Source: Gracilariopsis chorda | Taxonomy: Eukaryota > Rhodophyta > Florideophyceae > Gracilariales > Gracilariaceae | Length of the DNA: 64,000 bases | Direction of reading: 5' to 3' | Assembly (NCBI GenBank): GCA_003194525.1 | Contig: NBIV01000076.1 | Span: forward strand, 124,001 to 188,000 | Part shown: positions 55,418 through 64,000 of the stretch, piece by piece | How positions within the stretch are numbered: the stretch's first letter is position 1 | Layout of the letters: each line of letters begins with the position of its first letter | Position numbers and translations under genes: made by a program | Notes under the pieces: model-generated | Seen by the model: only the letters and a program-made list of their open reading frames with translations | The model's database searches: none | What the model was told of the DNA's origin: nothing

Positions 55418-56359
55418 AAAGTCGAACCCCAAGCCCGTTTCGACAATCATATTGAGCGACATGAGCAGCGCTGGAACGCTGCCTCTCCTGTCATCTTCAA
55501 TCAGAAGCTCTAGCGCAACGAAACGACCGCCTTGGTTGAGGGCTTCATAAGCTTTCTTCAGAAGTTCCATTTTCTTAGGAAGCGAATAGTCGTGAAGAAT
55601 TTGTCCCATCGTGACCACATCCACTTTCGCGCATTTCCAGTCTTCCCAGAACGAGCCTGGCATTACCTCGACTTTTCCGGAAAGCGCCTGCGCTTCTATG
55701 TTTCTCATTGCTATCCTCGAAACGCGTTCAAGATCAAAAGTAGTCGATCGGACACCTGGATTCGCTTTGGCAACTTCACATGACAATTGTCCACTAGCCC
55801 CCCCAACATCGAGATGTGTTGAGACATTTGTCCAATCGAAAGTCTTCGCAAACACTCTATGCGCGGCAGTGTTATTGGCAGACATGGCAGCTATAAACCC
55901 CTTGAGCTTCTCATCGTTCTCGTAGATGCCTTTCCACAGCTCCTTGCCTCCACTCCTTGGATGTCCCTCATTCTGCCGACGGCCCGTCTGAAGCGCCTCC
56001 GTCAAATGCCCCCAAAAAATATATAGACGCTTGCCACACATTTCAAAAAAATCACCTCGGTAAGCAGGACTACCCTTGACGAGATAGTGCGCCGAGAGTT
56101 CGGAGTTTGCGTATCTGGCCTCGGGGCCGTCTCCTTCACGGGTTATCACATCGAGCGCGAGCAGAGTGTCTGGGAAGTCCGGAACGGCACGAGGATGAAG
56201 GCCCAGCTTTTCTGCGATTTCGGAAGCAGTTAGTGGGGAGCGGGATAAAAGGGTGAAAAGGTCAAGTTCAATAGCAGTCAAGAGGACTCGGGATGCTGCG
56301 AAGGCGGAGCCTAACTCGAGAATGGGCGTTGGGTCGGGGAGTTCCGGCTTCTCTGACAT
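55316..56359 (-). CDS. Bacterial-type family-2 O-methyltransferase
   Basis: An intact 347-residue ORF with ATG at 56359 and TAA at 55316. Residues 15-75 form the N-terminal dimerisation winged helix (ELDLFTLLSRSPLTASEIAE). The SAM-binding motif I is LDVGGASGQL (183-192), the acidic loop FDLERVS follows at 208-214, and the catalytic base is His256 in MGQILHDYS. LLMSLNMIVETGLGFDFS (298-315) is the C-terminal substrate region. The overall pattern resembles bacterial hydroxyneurosporene/hydroxyindole-type O-methyltransferases more than plant COMTs, and there is no intron, suggesting horizontal acquisition. The enzyme would methylate a hydroxyl on a small aromatic or polyketide-like molecule; the substrate is unknown. 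It is probably the best preserved enzyme gene in the window. Confidence 0.85.
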   Translation of the reverse strand: MSEKPELPDPTPILELGSAFAASRVLLTAIELDLFTLLSRSPLTASEIAEKLGLHPRAVPDFPDTLLALDVITREGDGPEARYANSELSAHYLVKGSPAYRGDFFEMCGKRLYIFWGHLTEALQTGRRQNEGHPRSGGKELWKGIYENDEKLKGFIAAMSANNTAAHRVFAKTFDWTNVSTHLDVGGASGQLSCEVAKANPGVRSTTFDLERVSRIAMRNIEAQALSGKVEVMPGSFWEDWKCAKVDVVTMGQILHDYSLPKKMELLKKAYEALNQGGRFVALELLIEDDRRGSVPALLMSLNMIVETGLGFDFSVKEFDVWAKKVGFTRTERLELLPPMGAVVAYK

Positions 56360-56459
56360 TGTGTGTTGTTGTTCACTCGTGGGCGTATTCTGATGATCCG
56401 AGAACGGGGTGTCTGGGAAATCTTTTGTTCATAAGAGAAGATACGATAGATGGTCGTTT

Positions 56460-56522
56460 ACGGTTGGAGCTCCCACGCACCTAGGAAATTGATATCCTGG
56501 GGTGCGTGGGAGCTCCAACCGT
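56460..56522. repeat. Perfect 22-bp foldback upstream of the O-methyltransferase gene
   Basis: ACGGTTGGAGCTCCCACGCA with its two further bases (56460-56481) is exactly repeated in reverse complement at 56501-56522, with a 19-base loop. It lies 100 bp upstream of the O-methyltransferase start codon. It could be a miniature foldback insertion, a cruciform or a small-RNA precursor. Confidence 0.8.
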
Positions 56523-56869
56523 TATCAGCGGTAGAGAGAGTACTCTTGACTAATTTGAAGCCAGAAATGTTTGATTTTTTGAGATATCTTTTAATTGGAA
56601 ATTACGAATATTTGATTATAGTTAAGTAATTGGTTTTAGCGCTGGCCGATTTGAGGCCAGGATTGCCCGAGCGCGTGCACCCTTGGCTATGTGGGAAAGT
56701 GACCACAATAACTGTGGCTCAGTCCTTTGGGCTGAGCTAACCCCCTCGCTATGTAAATGGGGTCACGCGCTCTTCCGGGAAATAAAAGCGGGGACAGACC
56801 CCAAGTACCCATCACACAAACAACATGATACTCTCGAGGAGAGCCGACGCTGCCAGACCAGCGATTTTT

Positions 56870-57687
56870 GCTCCGGACATTTTCAATGGTGAGAACGATT
56901 CATATGATCACAAGTTTCTGTTTGTTTACGAAAGTGGTAGCTCGATTTAAATGAGGACAATTCCAACAAAACTTTAGACCACTTCGACGGTACTGCTATT
57001 TGCTACTACAACAATACATAAATCCATGAGTAAAGCCATGTTGAGGGTTCTTGTGACTAGAATGGAGTGAAGAAGGCCCTGCTTGATCGCTTCGAAGCAG
57101 CTTTGAGTATAGAAAGAAGATATTCAAAAGGTCATCGCTTAAAGTGTTGATAAAAACCACCTCGACGGTTTGCTGGAGTCCACCGACCGACCCGATACGA
57201 AAGCCGGTTTTAAAGGAGAAGCCAAGTATGGATTGCTATTGAATGCTCTGATAAAGCATTTAGATGGAGTACAGTTTTCCAGGTAACGCTCACACCCAGT
57301 ACGTATGAAGATATAAAGAAACCTATCAAGAAATTCTCTACTGGTATGGAAGCGTTCAATGCTTCCAGTTTTCTTTTTCAGCCAGAAGTGACGATAATCA
57401 AGAAAGTCCTTGGTCCACTAACCACCGATGTTTGGCACGAGAAGTTGAACAGCAAAGTTGGCAACGTAGCGGAAGTTTTTCTGTTAATGAAGAAGAAACA
57501 GATCGTGAGCCAGGGAGGAACGCTATGGATGTGCTCCTACTACAAGGAACCCGGACAGTTGCTAGACCACTGCCGTTCCAACCCCCTCCGTGACACCCAC
57601 TGTCCTAGATGCTGGAGGACGGGAAAGTCGATGGACATCTGCTGGTCCCGTCCCACAACTAAGGATGCCATACAGCCAAAACCGTAA
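56870..57687 (+). pseudogene. Retrotransposon gag relic with two damaged zinc knuckles
   Basis: Plus-strand traces of a gag-like protein: FNGENDSYDHKFLFVYESGS near 56885-56945, then DGLLESTDRPDTKAGFKGEA and YGLLLNALIKHLDGVQFS. An open frame follows (57346-57687). It ends in two knuckles of CX2CX4HX4C spacing: CSYYKEPGQLLDHC (57532-57573, second Cys to Tyr, His to Gln) and CPRCWRTGKSMDIC (57601-57642, His to Lys). Both zinc histidines are lost. No LTRs or pol are seen; the right side abuts the second Helitron fragment at about 57690. Confidence 0.55.
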
Positions 57688-57689
57688 CG

Positions 57690-58753
57690 GGAACGACTGA
57701 TCTTGGTTGATATGGGAGCGATACTTCTTGTTGGGAGTTGTGTTTTAAGGCACAGTCTTGAGGTCCGGTTGCCTTCTTCTGCCGTAGACCACTCGATTCG
57801 TGCCTTCTTCAATGTACTTCTCTCGCACAACAATGGTGCTGACGTATCCAGATTTGCATTGCCCAGCGTGATTTCGGCAATAGGAGGAGTGGCGGTACCT
57901 GTACATGGAACGAATGAGGGCACGCAATGCGTCGTACTCACCAGGAAGGGGCAATTTTGCACGAATCAGCTCTTCAATCACGTCAACTTCTTCAATGACA
58001 CCTCCCTCGAGTCACACGACCATGTGGTGATGACGCACACATTCTTGGAACCTAAGCTTTGATACAAACCTCAAGCACTTCATGCCAAATATTTGCTCCG
58101 AATTCTTCTTCACGTTCTTCATGAACTCATTTTCGTACTGGTTGTACACCCTTGCAATCAGATCCGGTCGTTGAGACGGTTGAGAGACGTTACTCTGTGC
58201 CGTAAATGCGTTAAGATTGCTGATGTCCATCCCAAGGCGCTGGATGCCCTCTCGCCGGATGTTCTTGGTGAATATAATGAAAAGCGAAGGCGGTTTTCTC
58301 CACGTCACTATCGCGTGTACATCCATGCGCTAATTCTTCCAGGACGCTGCTGAGTTGACCGAGTCATCGGGCAGAAAAATCTGTCCCATTTTCGCGAACT
58401 GGGATGGTGACACTTGGCCGGGTTGTTGCTCTGCTTGCCGGACCTCTTGCTCTTGTAAAATCCGTACCTTTTGTTCCTTTTCCAGGAAATACAGTCGCAT
58501 GTCCTCAATGTTTGTGTGGGAGCGAAGCATCCACATTTGCATCAACGGTCCACTGTTCAGAAGAATGTTGTCTGAGTACAGTCTTCTCTTCGCGTTCTCC
58601 GCCTAGGTGAGCTTTTGGGGCTTCTATTCGTTGACTTTGAGAACTGAGATCTGCTGTGTGGAGTTCCTTACATTCAGGAACAGTCCGATGTCAAACGGTT
58701 CGCGCTGATCGCCGCACGGGTAGAGAAGAGGGAAAGTTCCTTTCTCTGCCATC
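57690..58753 (-). pseudogene. Helitron Rep fragment, deletion derivative
   Basis: Minus-strand copy of the Rep domain seen at 7274-8300: MAEKGTFPLLYPCGDQREPFD (58750-58690), PSLFIIFTKNIRREGIQRLG, RPDLIARVYNQYENEFMKN, RHHHMVV-stop-LEGG (HUH region, where TGA replaces the expected Trp), IEELIRAKLP and CRNHAGQCKSGY, then YGRRRQ. It is less decayed than copy 1 in this part but has no helicase and no ORF1. Its 5' end joins the conserved leader directly (at 58753/58754), lacking about 2.2 kb present in copy 1. It is clearly non-autonomous. Confidence 0.8.
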
Positions 58754-59060
58754 ACACGAGCTCGGCCTTGCACAGGTCCCAGGCAGGCAAGAGTGACCAA
58801 ATTAGCAAGAGTTTACGACACTGCGGTACTATCCAAGCCTGAAATGGGAGGTGGAAATAGTGGTTAAGGTCAGCATGCGAGATGCTTTTGGTACTGCGCC
58901 AGTGCAGTATATACGAATGCAGGCATATATGCAATGCAATTTTAGCATACAATGCACTGGCGCTGTGCAACCTGCCACGTGTCGCAATGGACAGCCAGGT
59001 TTCGCGCTGAGTGGCTGGCACAATTTTATTGCTTTGCGAGCCATTTCGCATCCATTGCTC
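58754..59060 (-). repeat. Helitron family leader unit, copy 2
   Basis: Reverse-complement copy of 4722-5045. It shows GAGTGGCTGGCAC at 59010-59022, the CACTGGCG/CAGTGC palindrome with GTATATAC near 58905-58960, AAAAGCATCTC near 58880, and CCTGGGACCTGTGCAAGG next to the Rep start. It points leftward, toward the Rep fragment it precedes. Confidence 0.65.
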
Positions 59061-62000
59061 ATTCAATAGGCAGCAGCAAATAAACTGAATGCTTTGCTGC
59101 TGCTGCTACTGAGTTTTGTGACTGGAACGGAGGCGTTGCGCCAAATAAGCGTTTTGCATGCGCGTACGGTGGTGTGCAAAGCGCTTTTGTGGCGCAACGT
59201 CTCCACTCAGTCAAAAACACCCCCATTATACGCACGTATATGCTTCAGAAGAGAAAGATACAAGTAGAAGCGGCCTTCGGCAGCGGGCGGCGATGCACGC
59301 CACTGAGTATGGGTGACTTTGGCCAGTCTGCAGGCCACTTTCGCTTCCTAACGCTCGCAAACGGTCTGCAGACCAATGAGGGCCACGGTGCCGAGAGTGA
59401 ATTTGAGACGTGAGAAGCTATAGACGCTACTCGACTGAGATATGCAGTGCAATGTGCAGCTGCACTAAATTTCGGATGATGGCATAAGCTATGTGTCAGA
59501 ACCTGCCTGTCTCTGAGTGGCAGGCACTGCAGTGATTCTTGGAGTGCCAGCCATTAAGCATCAAGCAGGCAATCAACATGTTGCACCATCCAATGCACTG
59601 TAGGCTTATCTGTTGCTGATGCTGTTGATTTCTTTAAATGGAAGGGAGGCGTTGCGCCATATGTGAGTTTTGAATGCGCGTACAGGGGAATGCGAGGGCA
59701 TTTATTGGCACAACGCCTCCATTCAATTCAGAGAACCTCCCTAATACATCTACAAAAGGTGAAGAGTGGAGAGAAAAAACTATGATTCTGGATCCATTTT
59801 TGGCTCTACGCACCAAAGTGAGTTTTGGATGATGCGCCAGAGCCAACCTTTGGTTGATGGATCCGATAAGGTAGTAGAAATATAGACCTAACTTTGATTT
59901 TTTTTATTGAAAGGTGTTGGTCTAAGTGCACTTGATTCCAACTGGCTGGCACTGCAGTCATTTACTGTTGTGCCAGCCACTTTGCAGCAGCGGCATTCAG
60001 CATGCATCAGCAGCCAATGATGTTTGAGCTTGGCTGCTGCTGCCCTTTTTTTAATTGGCGGGGAGGCGTTGTGCCAAAGTGGAAATTGCGTACACTGAAG
60101 GGGGCGTTCAAGGGGTTTCTTTGGCGCAGCGCCTCCCGTCAATCACAAACACCCCCGGCATCCTTCAGCAAGTCATTACCATACGGGGGGTGTTAAGATA
60201 AGTACAAGTGGCCTTTGGCAGCGGGTGGCAGTGCACACCGCGTCGTTTTTGTAGATAGTTGATTTAGTAGGAGTTGAAAGCTCTCCAAGCACTTTACTTG
60301 GATAAACTGGTAATAGCACTTGTGGAAACCCTGGGCGCCGTGGCAAATAGGGTAGCTGGAGCCGTATCTCTTCCCCTATAGGTGCCTAAACTCACTACAG
60401 TGCCGGCAAATGAGGGTGAAGCGTGACACGTTGCCTTCTGTATCTGACTGGCACTGCAGTCATTAAAGGATTTCCAGCCACTCAGCAGCAAGAAGGTAAT
60501 CAACATGCTAGTGGTAGCCAATACAATCTATGTTCTGCTGCTTCTGCAGTTGCTGCTGATTTGTTTGAGTGACAGGGAGGCTGTTGCGCCAAAATGCCGT
60601 TTTGCATGTGCGCATCGGGACGTGCAAAGTGATTTCGTGGCGCAACGCCTCCAATCCGTCAACGATACCCCCTCTTACGCATGCAAATGGTTAAGAGTGG
60701 AGATACAAGTAGAAGCAAACTTCGGCCGCGTACGGTGCTACTACTCGCTAAGTGAGGGTGACTGTGGGGTATCTGCAGGCCGTTTCTGCTCGCTATCGCT
60801 GGCACACGGCCTGCGAACCAATGACGACCGCGGCGCCGAGAGTGATTATAGAATGGATTTCGCAAATAATTTTGCAGTGCTGAGTGGCTGGCTTTGTAGT
60901 TGTTTCTGTATCGTCAGCCACTCAGAGGCAAGCAAGAAATATTCTGGTTTATCCAAACGCAAAGTGGTAACTGTTCAATGCCACTGTTAACCTTTGTTAA
61001 TTTTGGATGCTATGGTAGTTCAAGTGTTCAATTGATTTTCATTGGCTGGCACTGCACCAATGACTGCAGTGCTAGCCACTGAGCCGCAGTGGCAGTCAAC
61101 ATGCAGCAGAAGCCAATGATTTTTGAGCTTTGCTGCAGGTGCTGCTGCTCATGGCGCTGGTGGTGGGGAATATTATGAATGGCAGGGAGGCATTGCGAGA
61201 AGGGAGGTTTTTGCACGCACTGAAGGGAGCATGCAAGGCAATTTATTGGCGCAACGCCTCCGTTCAAGTAACAACCACCACCTTATCTGCGAAGAAATTC
61301 CTAAGAGGGAAGTGACAACTAGAACAGGCCTTCGGCGTCGGGAAGGGCTGCGCGCCGCTGAATAAGGATGACTGCGGGTGATCTGCGAGCCTTTTTCGCT
61401 CGCTATCGCTTGCAAACGGCTTGCAAACCGATGATGGCTGTGGTGCCGAGAGTGAATATGGAATAGAGTTGCAATTGGGCGCGTGCGAATTGGTGATTGG
61501 CTGGCACTGCAGCAGTCTGTGTGGAGTAGAGTAGATTGTATTTGGCTGGCACTGCCAAAATGACTGCAGTGCCAGCAACTGTGCAGCAGTGTGGCTGGCA
61601 CTGCTGCGGTGCCAGCCACAGACCAGCTGTGGCATTCAACATACAACAGCAGCCAGTGACCTGTACGATTTGTTGCTGCTGCTGCTGTTGCTGCTGCTGC
61701 TGGTGGTGGTGAATTTTTTGAATGGAAGAAAGGCGTTGGCCGAATTGGGCTTCTTGCACGCGCTGAAATGGCCGTGTGCGCATGTTTATTGGCGCCACTC
61801 CTCTGTTTAAGCAACAACTTCCCCGTTATACGTCAACAAATATATATAAGGGAGAGAAAAGTAGAAGGGGACTGTGGCCACGGCCGCTGCTGCGCGACGC
61901 TGAATGAGGGTGACTTTAGGGGATCTGCATGACGTTTCCGCTCCCTATCGCTCGCAAACATCCTGCAAAGCAAGGAGTGCGCGGCGCCGAGAGTGCCTAT

Positions 62001-62480
62001 GGAATATAGTTTGGACCTAACCGTGCAGTGCTGAGTGGCTGGCTTTGCAGTTGTTTCTGTATCATCAGCTACTCAGATACAATCAAGAAGTATGCTGACT
62101 TATCCAAACGGAAAGTGAAAACTGTTCAATTACACTTTTCATTTTTATTAATTTTGACTGCTACATGGGTGGTCAAGTGTGCAATTGATTGTCATTTGTT
62201 GGCACTGCACAGATGACTGAAGTTGCTAGCCACTCTGCTGTTCAGTGGCTGGCACTCCAGTACTGCCAGCTACCAAGCAACAGTGGCAGTAAACATACAG
62301 CGGCAGCCAATAAGCTTTGTGCTTTACTGCTGCTGCTGATGGTGCTGGTAGTGGTGAATGTTTTGAATGGCAGGGAGGTGTTGCGCTAAGGGAGGGTTTT
62401 GCACGCACTGAAGAGGGCGTGCCCGGCACTTCATTGGCGCAACGCCTCCGTTCAACCAACAACCACGGCCTCATAGCCAT
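59061..62480 (-). repeat. Array of about seven hairpin repeat units, reverse orientation
   Basis: Units of 0.4-0.65 kb carry the GGAGGCGTTGCGCCA/TGGCGCAACGCCTCC inverted repeat. Left arms lie at 59129, 59645, 60063, about 60576, 61186, a degraded one at 61728, and 62374; right arms lie 55-65 bases later (59190, 59706, 60122, 60638, 61247, 62435). Between them are CTGCTG tracts and TGGCTGGCACTGCAGT-type hairpins (for example 59942, 61045, 61560). The GCCTTCGGC-type block occurs at 59272, 60205, 60716 and 61333, and a GTGCCGAGAGTGAAT block at 59387, 60833 and 61443. Orientation is opposite to 10975-12480. No protein-coding gene is seen. Confidence 0.75.
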
Positions 62481-62499
62481 TTAAATGCTTAAGACGCGA

Positions 62500-63359
62500 G
62501 AGATACCCAAACCCGGGTCTGCACTCTACTCCCGTAACTTCTTCGCTTATCTCAACACCCTCCGTACTATAATTATTTGCTGAAGAATGATGGGGTTATT
62601 CTTGATTGACGAGAGGTCTTGGACTAATACATCTCCTTGCACGCCCCCTTCAATTCATGCAATTTCCATTTTGCCGCAACGCCTCCATACCAATTAGAGA
62701 ATTAAGCAGCAGCAGCAGCAAAGCACAAAGCTCATTGGCTGCTTGGCTGGTGGTGCATGTTGACTTTGCGTGCTATTGATTGGCTAGCATAATAGTAAAT
62801 GAGTGCAGTTCCAGCCAATGGCAATCAATTGAACACTTAAACTTCCATGTAGCAGCCAAAAGTAACAAATCTAAAAGAGGCACTGAAGAGTTACCACTTT
62901 TTCTTTCGAAATACTTGCAGACTTTTTGGTTGCCTCTGAGCGGCTGACGCCACAGAAACCAATGCAAAGCCAGCCATTCAGCATTGCACGGTTATTGCCA
63001 AACTCTATTCCATAGCCATTCTTTTTGCCACGGCCCTGATTGATTTGCAGGCCGTTGGGGAGCAATAGTGGGTGGAAATGCTCTATAAATCTCCGATGTC
63101 ACCTTCATTCAGCGTAGGGCCGCGCCGCCTGCGGCCGAAGGTCGCCTCTATTCTTTTCTGTCCTTTAAAGCATTTCCTCGCGTACAAGGTGCGTGGTGTT
63201 GATCTATGGGAGGCTTTGCGCTACAGAATCGCTTTGCACCCCTCATTACGTGCATGGAAAACGCCCGTTTGGCGCAACGCGTCCCTGCTACTTCAAAAGT
63301 TCAACAGCAGAAGCTGCAAAGCGCACATTTTATAGACTGATGTTGCATGCTGATTGCCT
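62500..63359 (+). repeat. Hairpin repeat units, forward orientation (second half of the inverted array)
   Basis: From about 62500 the unit orientation flips. TTGCCGCAACGCCTCC at 62673-62688 is a right arm, AGCAGCAGCAGC at 62706-62717, and the GCCGCGCCGCCTGCGGCCGAAGG block at 63119-63141 is in forward sense. A right arm TTGGCGCAACGCGTCC occurs at 63271-63286. 62800-63060 holds a stretch (TGGAAGT, CAGAAACCAATGC) that is also found inverted near 60880-61030 and 62030-62200. Confidence 0.6.
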
Positions 63360-63700
63360 CCTTGCTTCTCGGTGGCTGGCACTCCAGGCCAGCCAATCAG
63401 CAGTAGCTGGCTTGCGCAACACATGGTTGGCTTTCTGCACTGCACCAGTACAGTACAATGCAGTTAGCACATATACAACACTGGCACAGTGCAAAAAGCA
63501 TCTCATTAGCCGACAACACCCACTATTTTTACTGCCCACCAATAACGCAGTGTCGTATCCTTTGCCTACTTTGGGCACTGTTGTTGGCCTGGGACCTAGG
63601 CAAGGCCGCGCTCGTGCGGAGGTCGCAACAAGAGTAACACACTGAGTACCACGTATCTGGACACGTTCAGGTGCTGTTCTGTACTGTTGTGAGAGTACGC
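63360..63700 (+). repeat. Helitron family leader unit, copy 3
   Basis: Forward copy: GGTGGCTGGCACTCCAGGCCAGCCA, CACATATACAACACTGGCACAGTGC and AAAAAGCATCTC, then the GGCCTGGGACCTAGGCAAGG block (63583-63602) and CGTATCTGGACACGTTCAGG, the last matching copy 1 near 5080-5100. No Rep frame follows within the window; 63700-64000 shows no recognisable gene. Confidence 0.65.
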
Positions 63701-64000
63701 TGTTGCGGAGCACGGAGGGCTCCATGAATTGGAAGTGGTGTAATGCAAATCACAAAGCTATTGATTAATACAAGTTTCAATAGGGCGACAGCGACCCATT
63801 GCAATTATCAGCAGGAACGAGGCCAGACACCGCCCACGCGAACGGGCACAAGCTCGAAGATACAAAAGGCCTAGCCTTAGGCCGAGTAAACCTGATGGCG
63901 TCGCGAGCAGCAGCGACGAGCCCAGCATTGTGCTGACCTGTTTGATTGCCCTGAGCCAACTTTTCAGACACATCCCTACGTCATGAATCACTACAATGAC

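Noticed and set aside
56640..56830. Possible LTR end (AATAAAAGCGGGG ... ACACAAACAACA) before the gag relic
   Set aside because: No second copy was found in the window and no convincing primer binding site follows, so an LTR cannot be supported.
61173..61817. 214-residue minus-strand ORF in the hairpin array
   Set aside because: Its Ala/Thr run is the CTG tract, and it spans unit boundaries; other units do not keep the frame.
1..64000. CRISPR array or bacterial operon
   Set aside because: No regularly spaced short direct repeats with unique spacers and no Shine-Dalgarno-led gene runs were seen; all repeats are transposon-related.

Overview
The window is eukaryotic and dominated by transposable elements. 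Host genes are few, intron-poor and mostly broken. There are no bacterial operon signals; instead there are TATA boxes, AATAAA signals, LTR retrotransposons, a PIF/Harbinger transposon and Helitron relics. The organism cannot be named from sequence alone. Compact genes, a bacterial-type O-methyltransferase, GCC2/GCC3 cysteine-rich repeats and heavy Ty1/copia plus Ty3 chromovirus load suggest an alga, perhaps a florideophyte red alga, or another protist; this is a weak inference.

Layout. 1-4721: 5' half of a decayed Ty3 chromovirus on the minus strand (gypsy A; right LTR 3926-4721). 4722-12480: decayed Helitron (leader with hairpin, ORF1, Rep relic, Pif1-type helicase) followed by an array of hairpin-bearing repeat units. 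13136-14692: broken DUF7869-type gene. 17104-17469: intact small secreted cysteine-rich gene with TATA box and poly(A) signal. 19678-21722: broken GCC2/GCC3 repeat gene. 22233-23575: Ty3 RT/RNase H relic. 23440-24783: broken SAM methyltransferase gene. 24819-41069: Ty1/copia element (copia-1, target duplication TCGGG) split by a complete 11.6-kb chromovirus (gypsy B, 25836-37453, target duplication CTAAA). 41253-46673: a second, older Ty1/copia element (copia-2, target duplication CTTGT). 47441-47641: last exon of a Tyr/Asn/Ser-rich small protein. 48121-50548: PIF/Harbinger element with 14-bp TIRs and TAA target duplication. 53990-55417: broken ankyrin plus coiled-coil genes. 55316-56359: intact O-methyltransferase. 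56870-57687: gag relic. 57690-63700: second Helitron fragment, a large inverted array of hairpin units, and a third leader copy.

Two things stand out. Gypsy B carries a 600-codon gene on its antisense strand between pol and the 3' LTR, with its own start context and AATAAA signal and one internal TGA. The Helitron family is tied to hairpin repeat arrays whose units point outward to a conserved leader. Other points are a conserved -1 gag-pol frame arrangement in both chromoviruses and an 11-residue CX3C periodicity in the secreted protein. Three full-length retroelements are dated relative to each other by LTR divergence counted by eye: copia-2 is oldest (about 92% identity), copia-1 and gypsy B are younger (about 98%).
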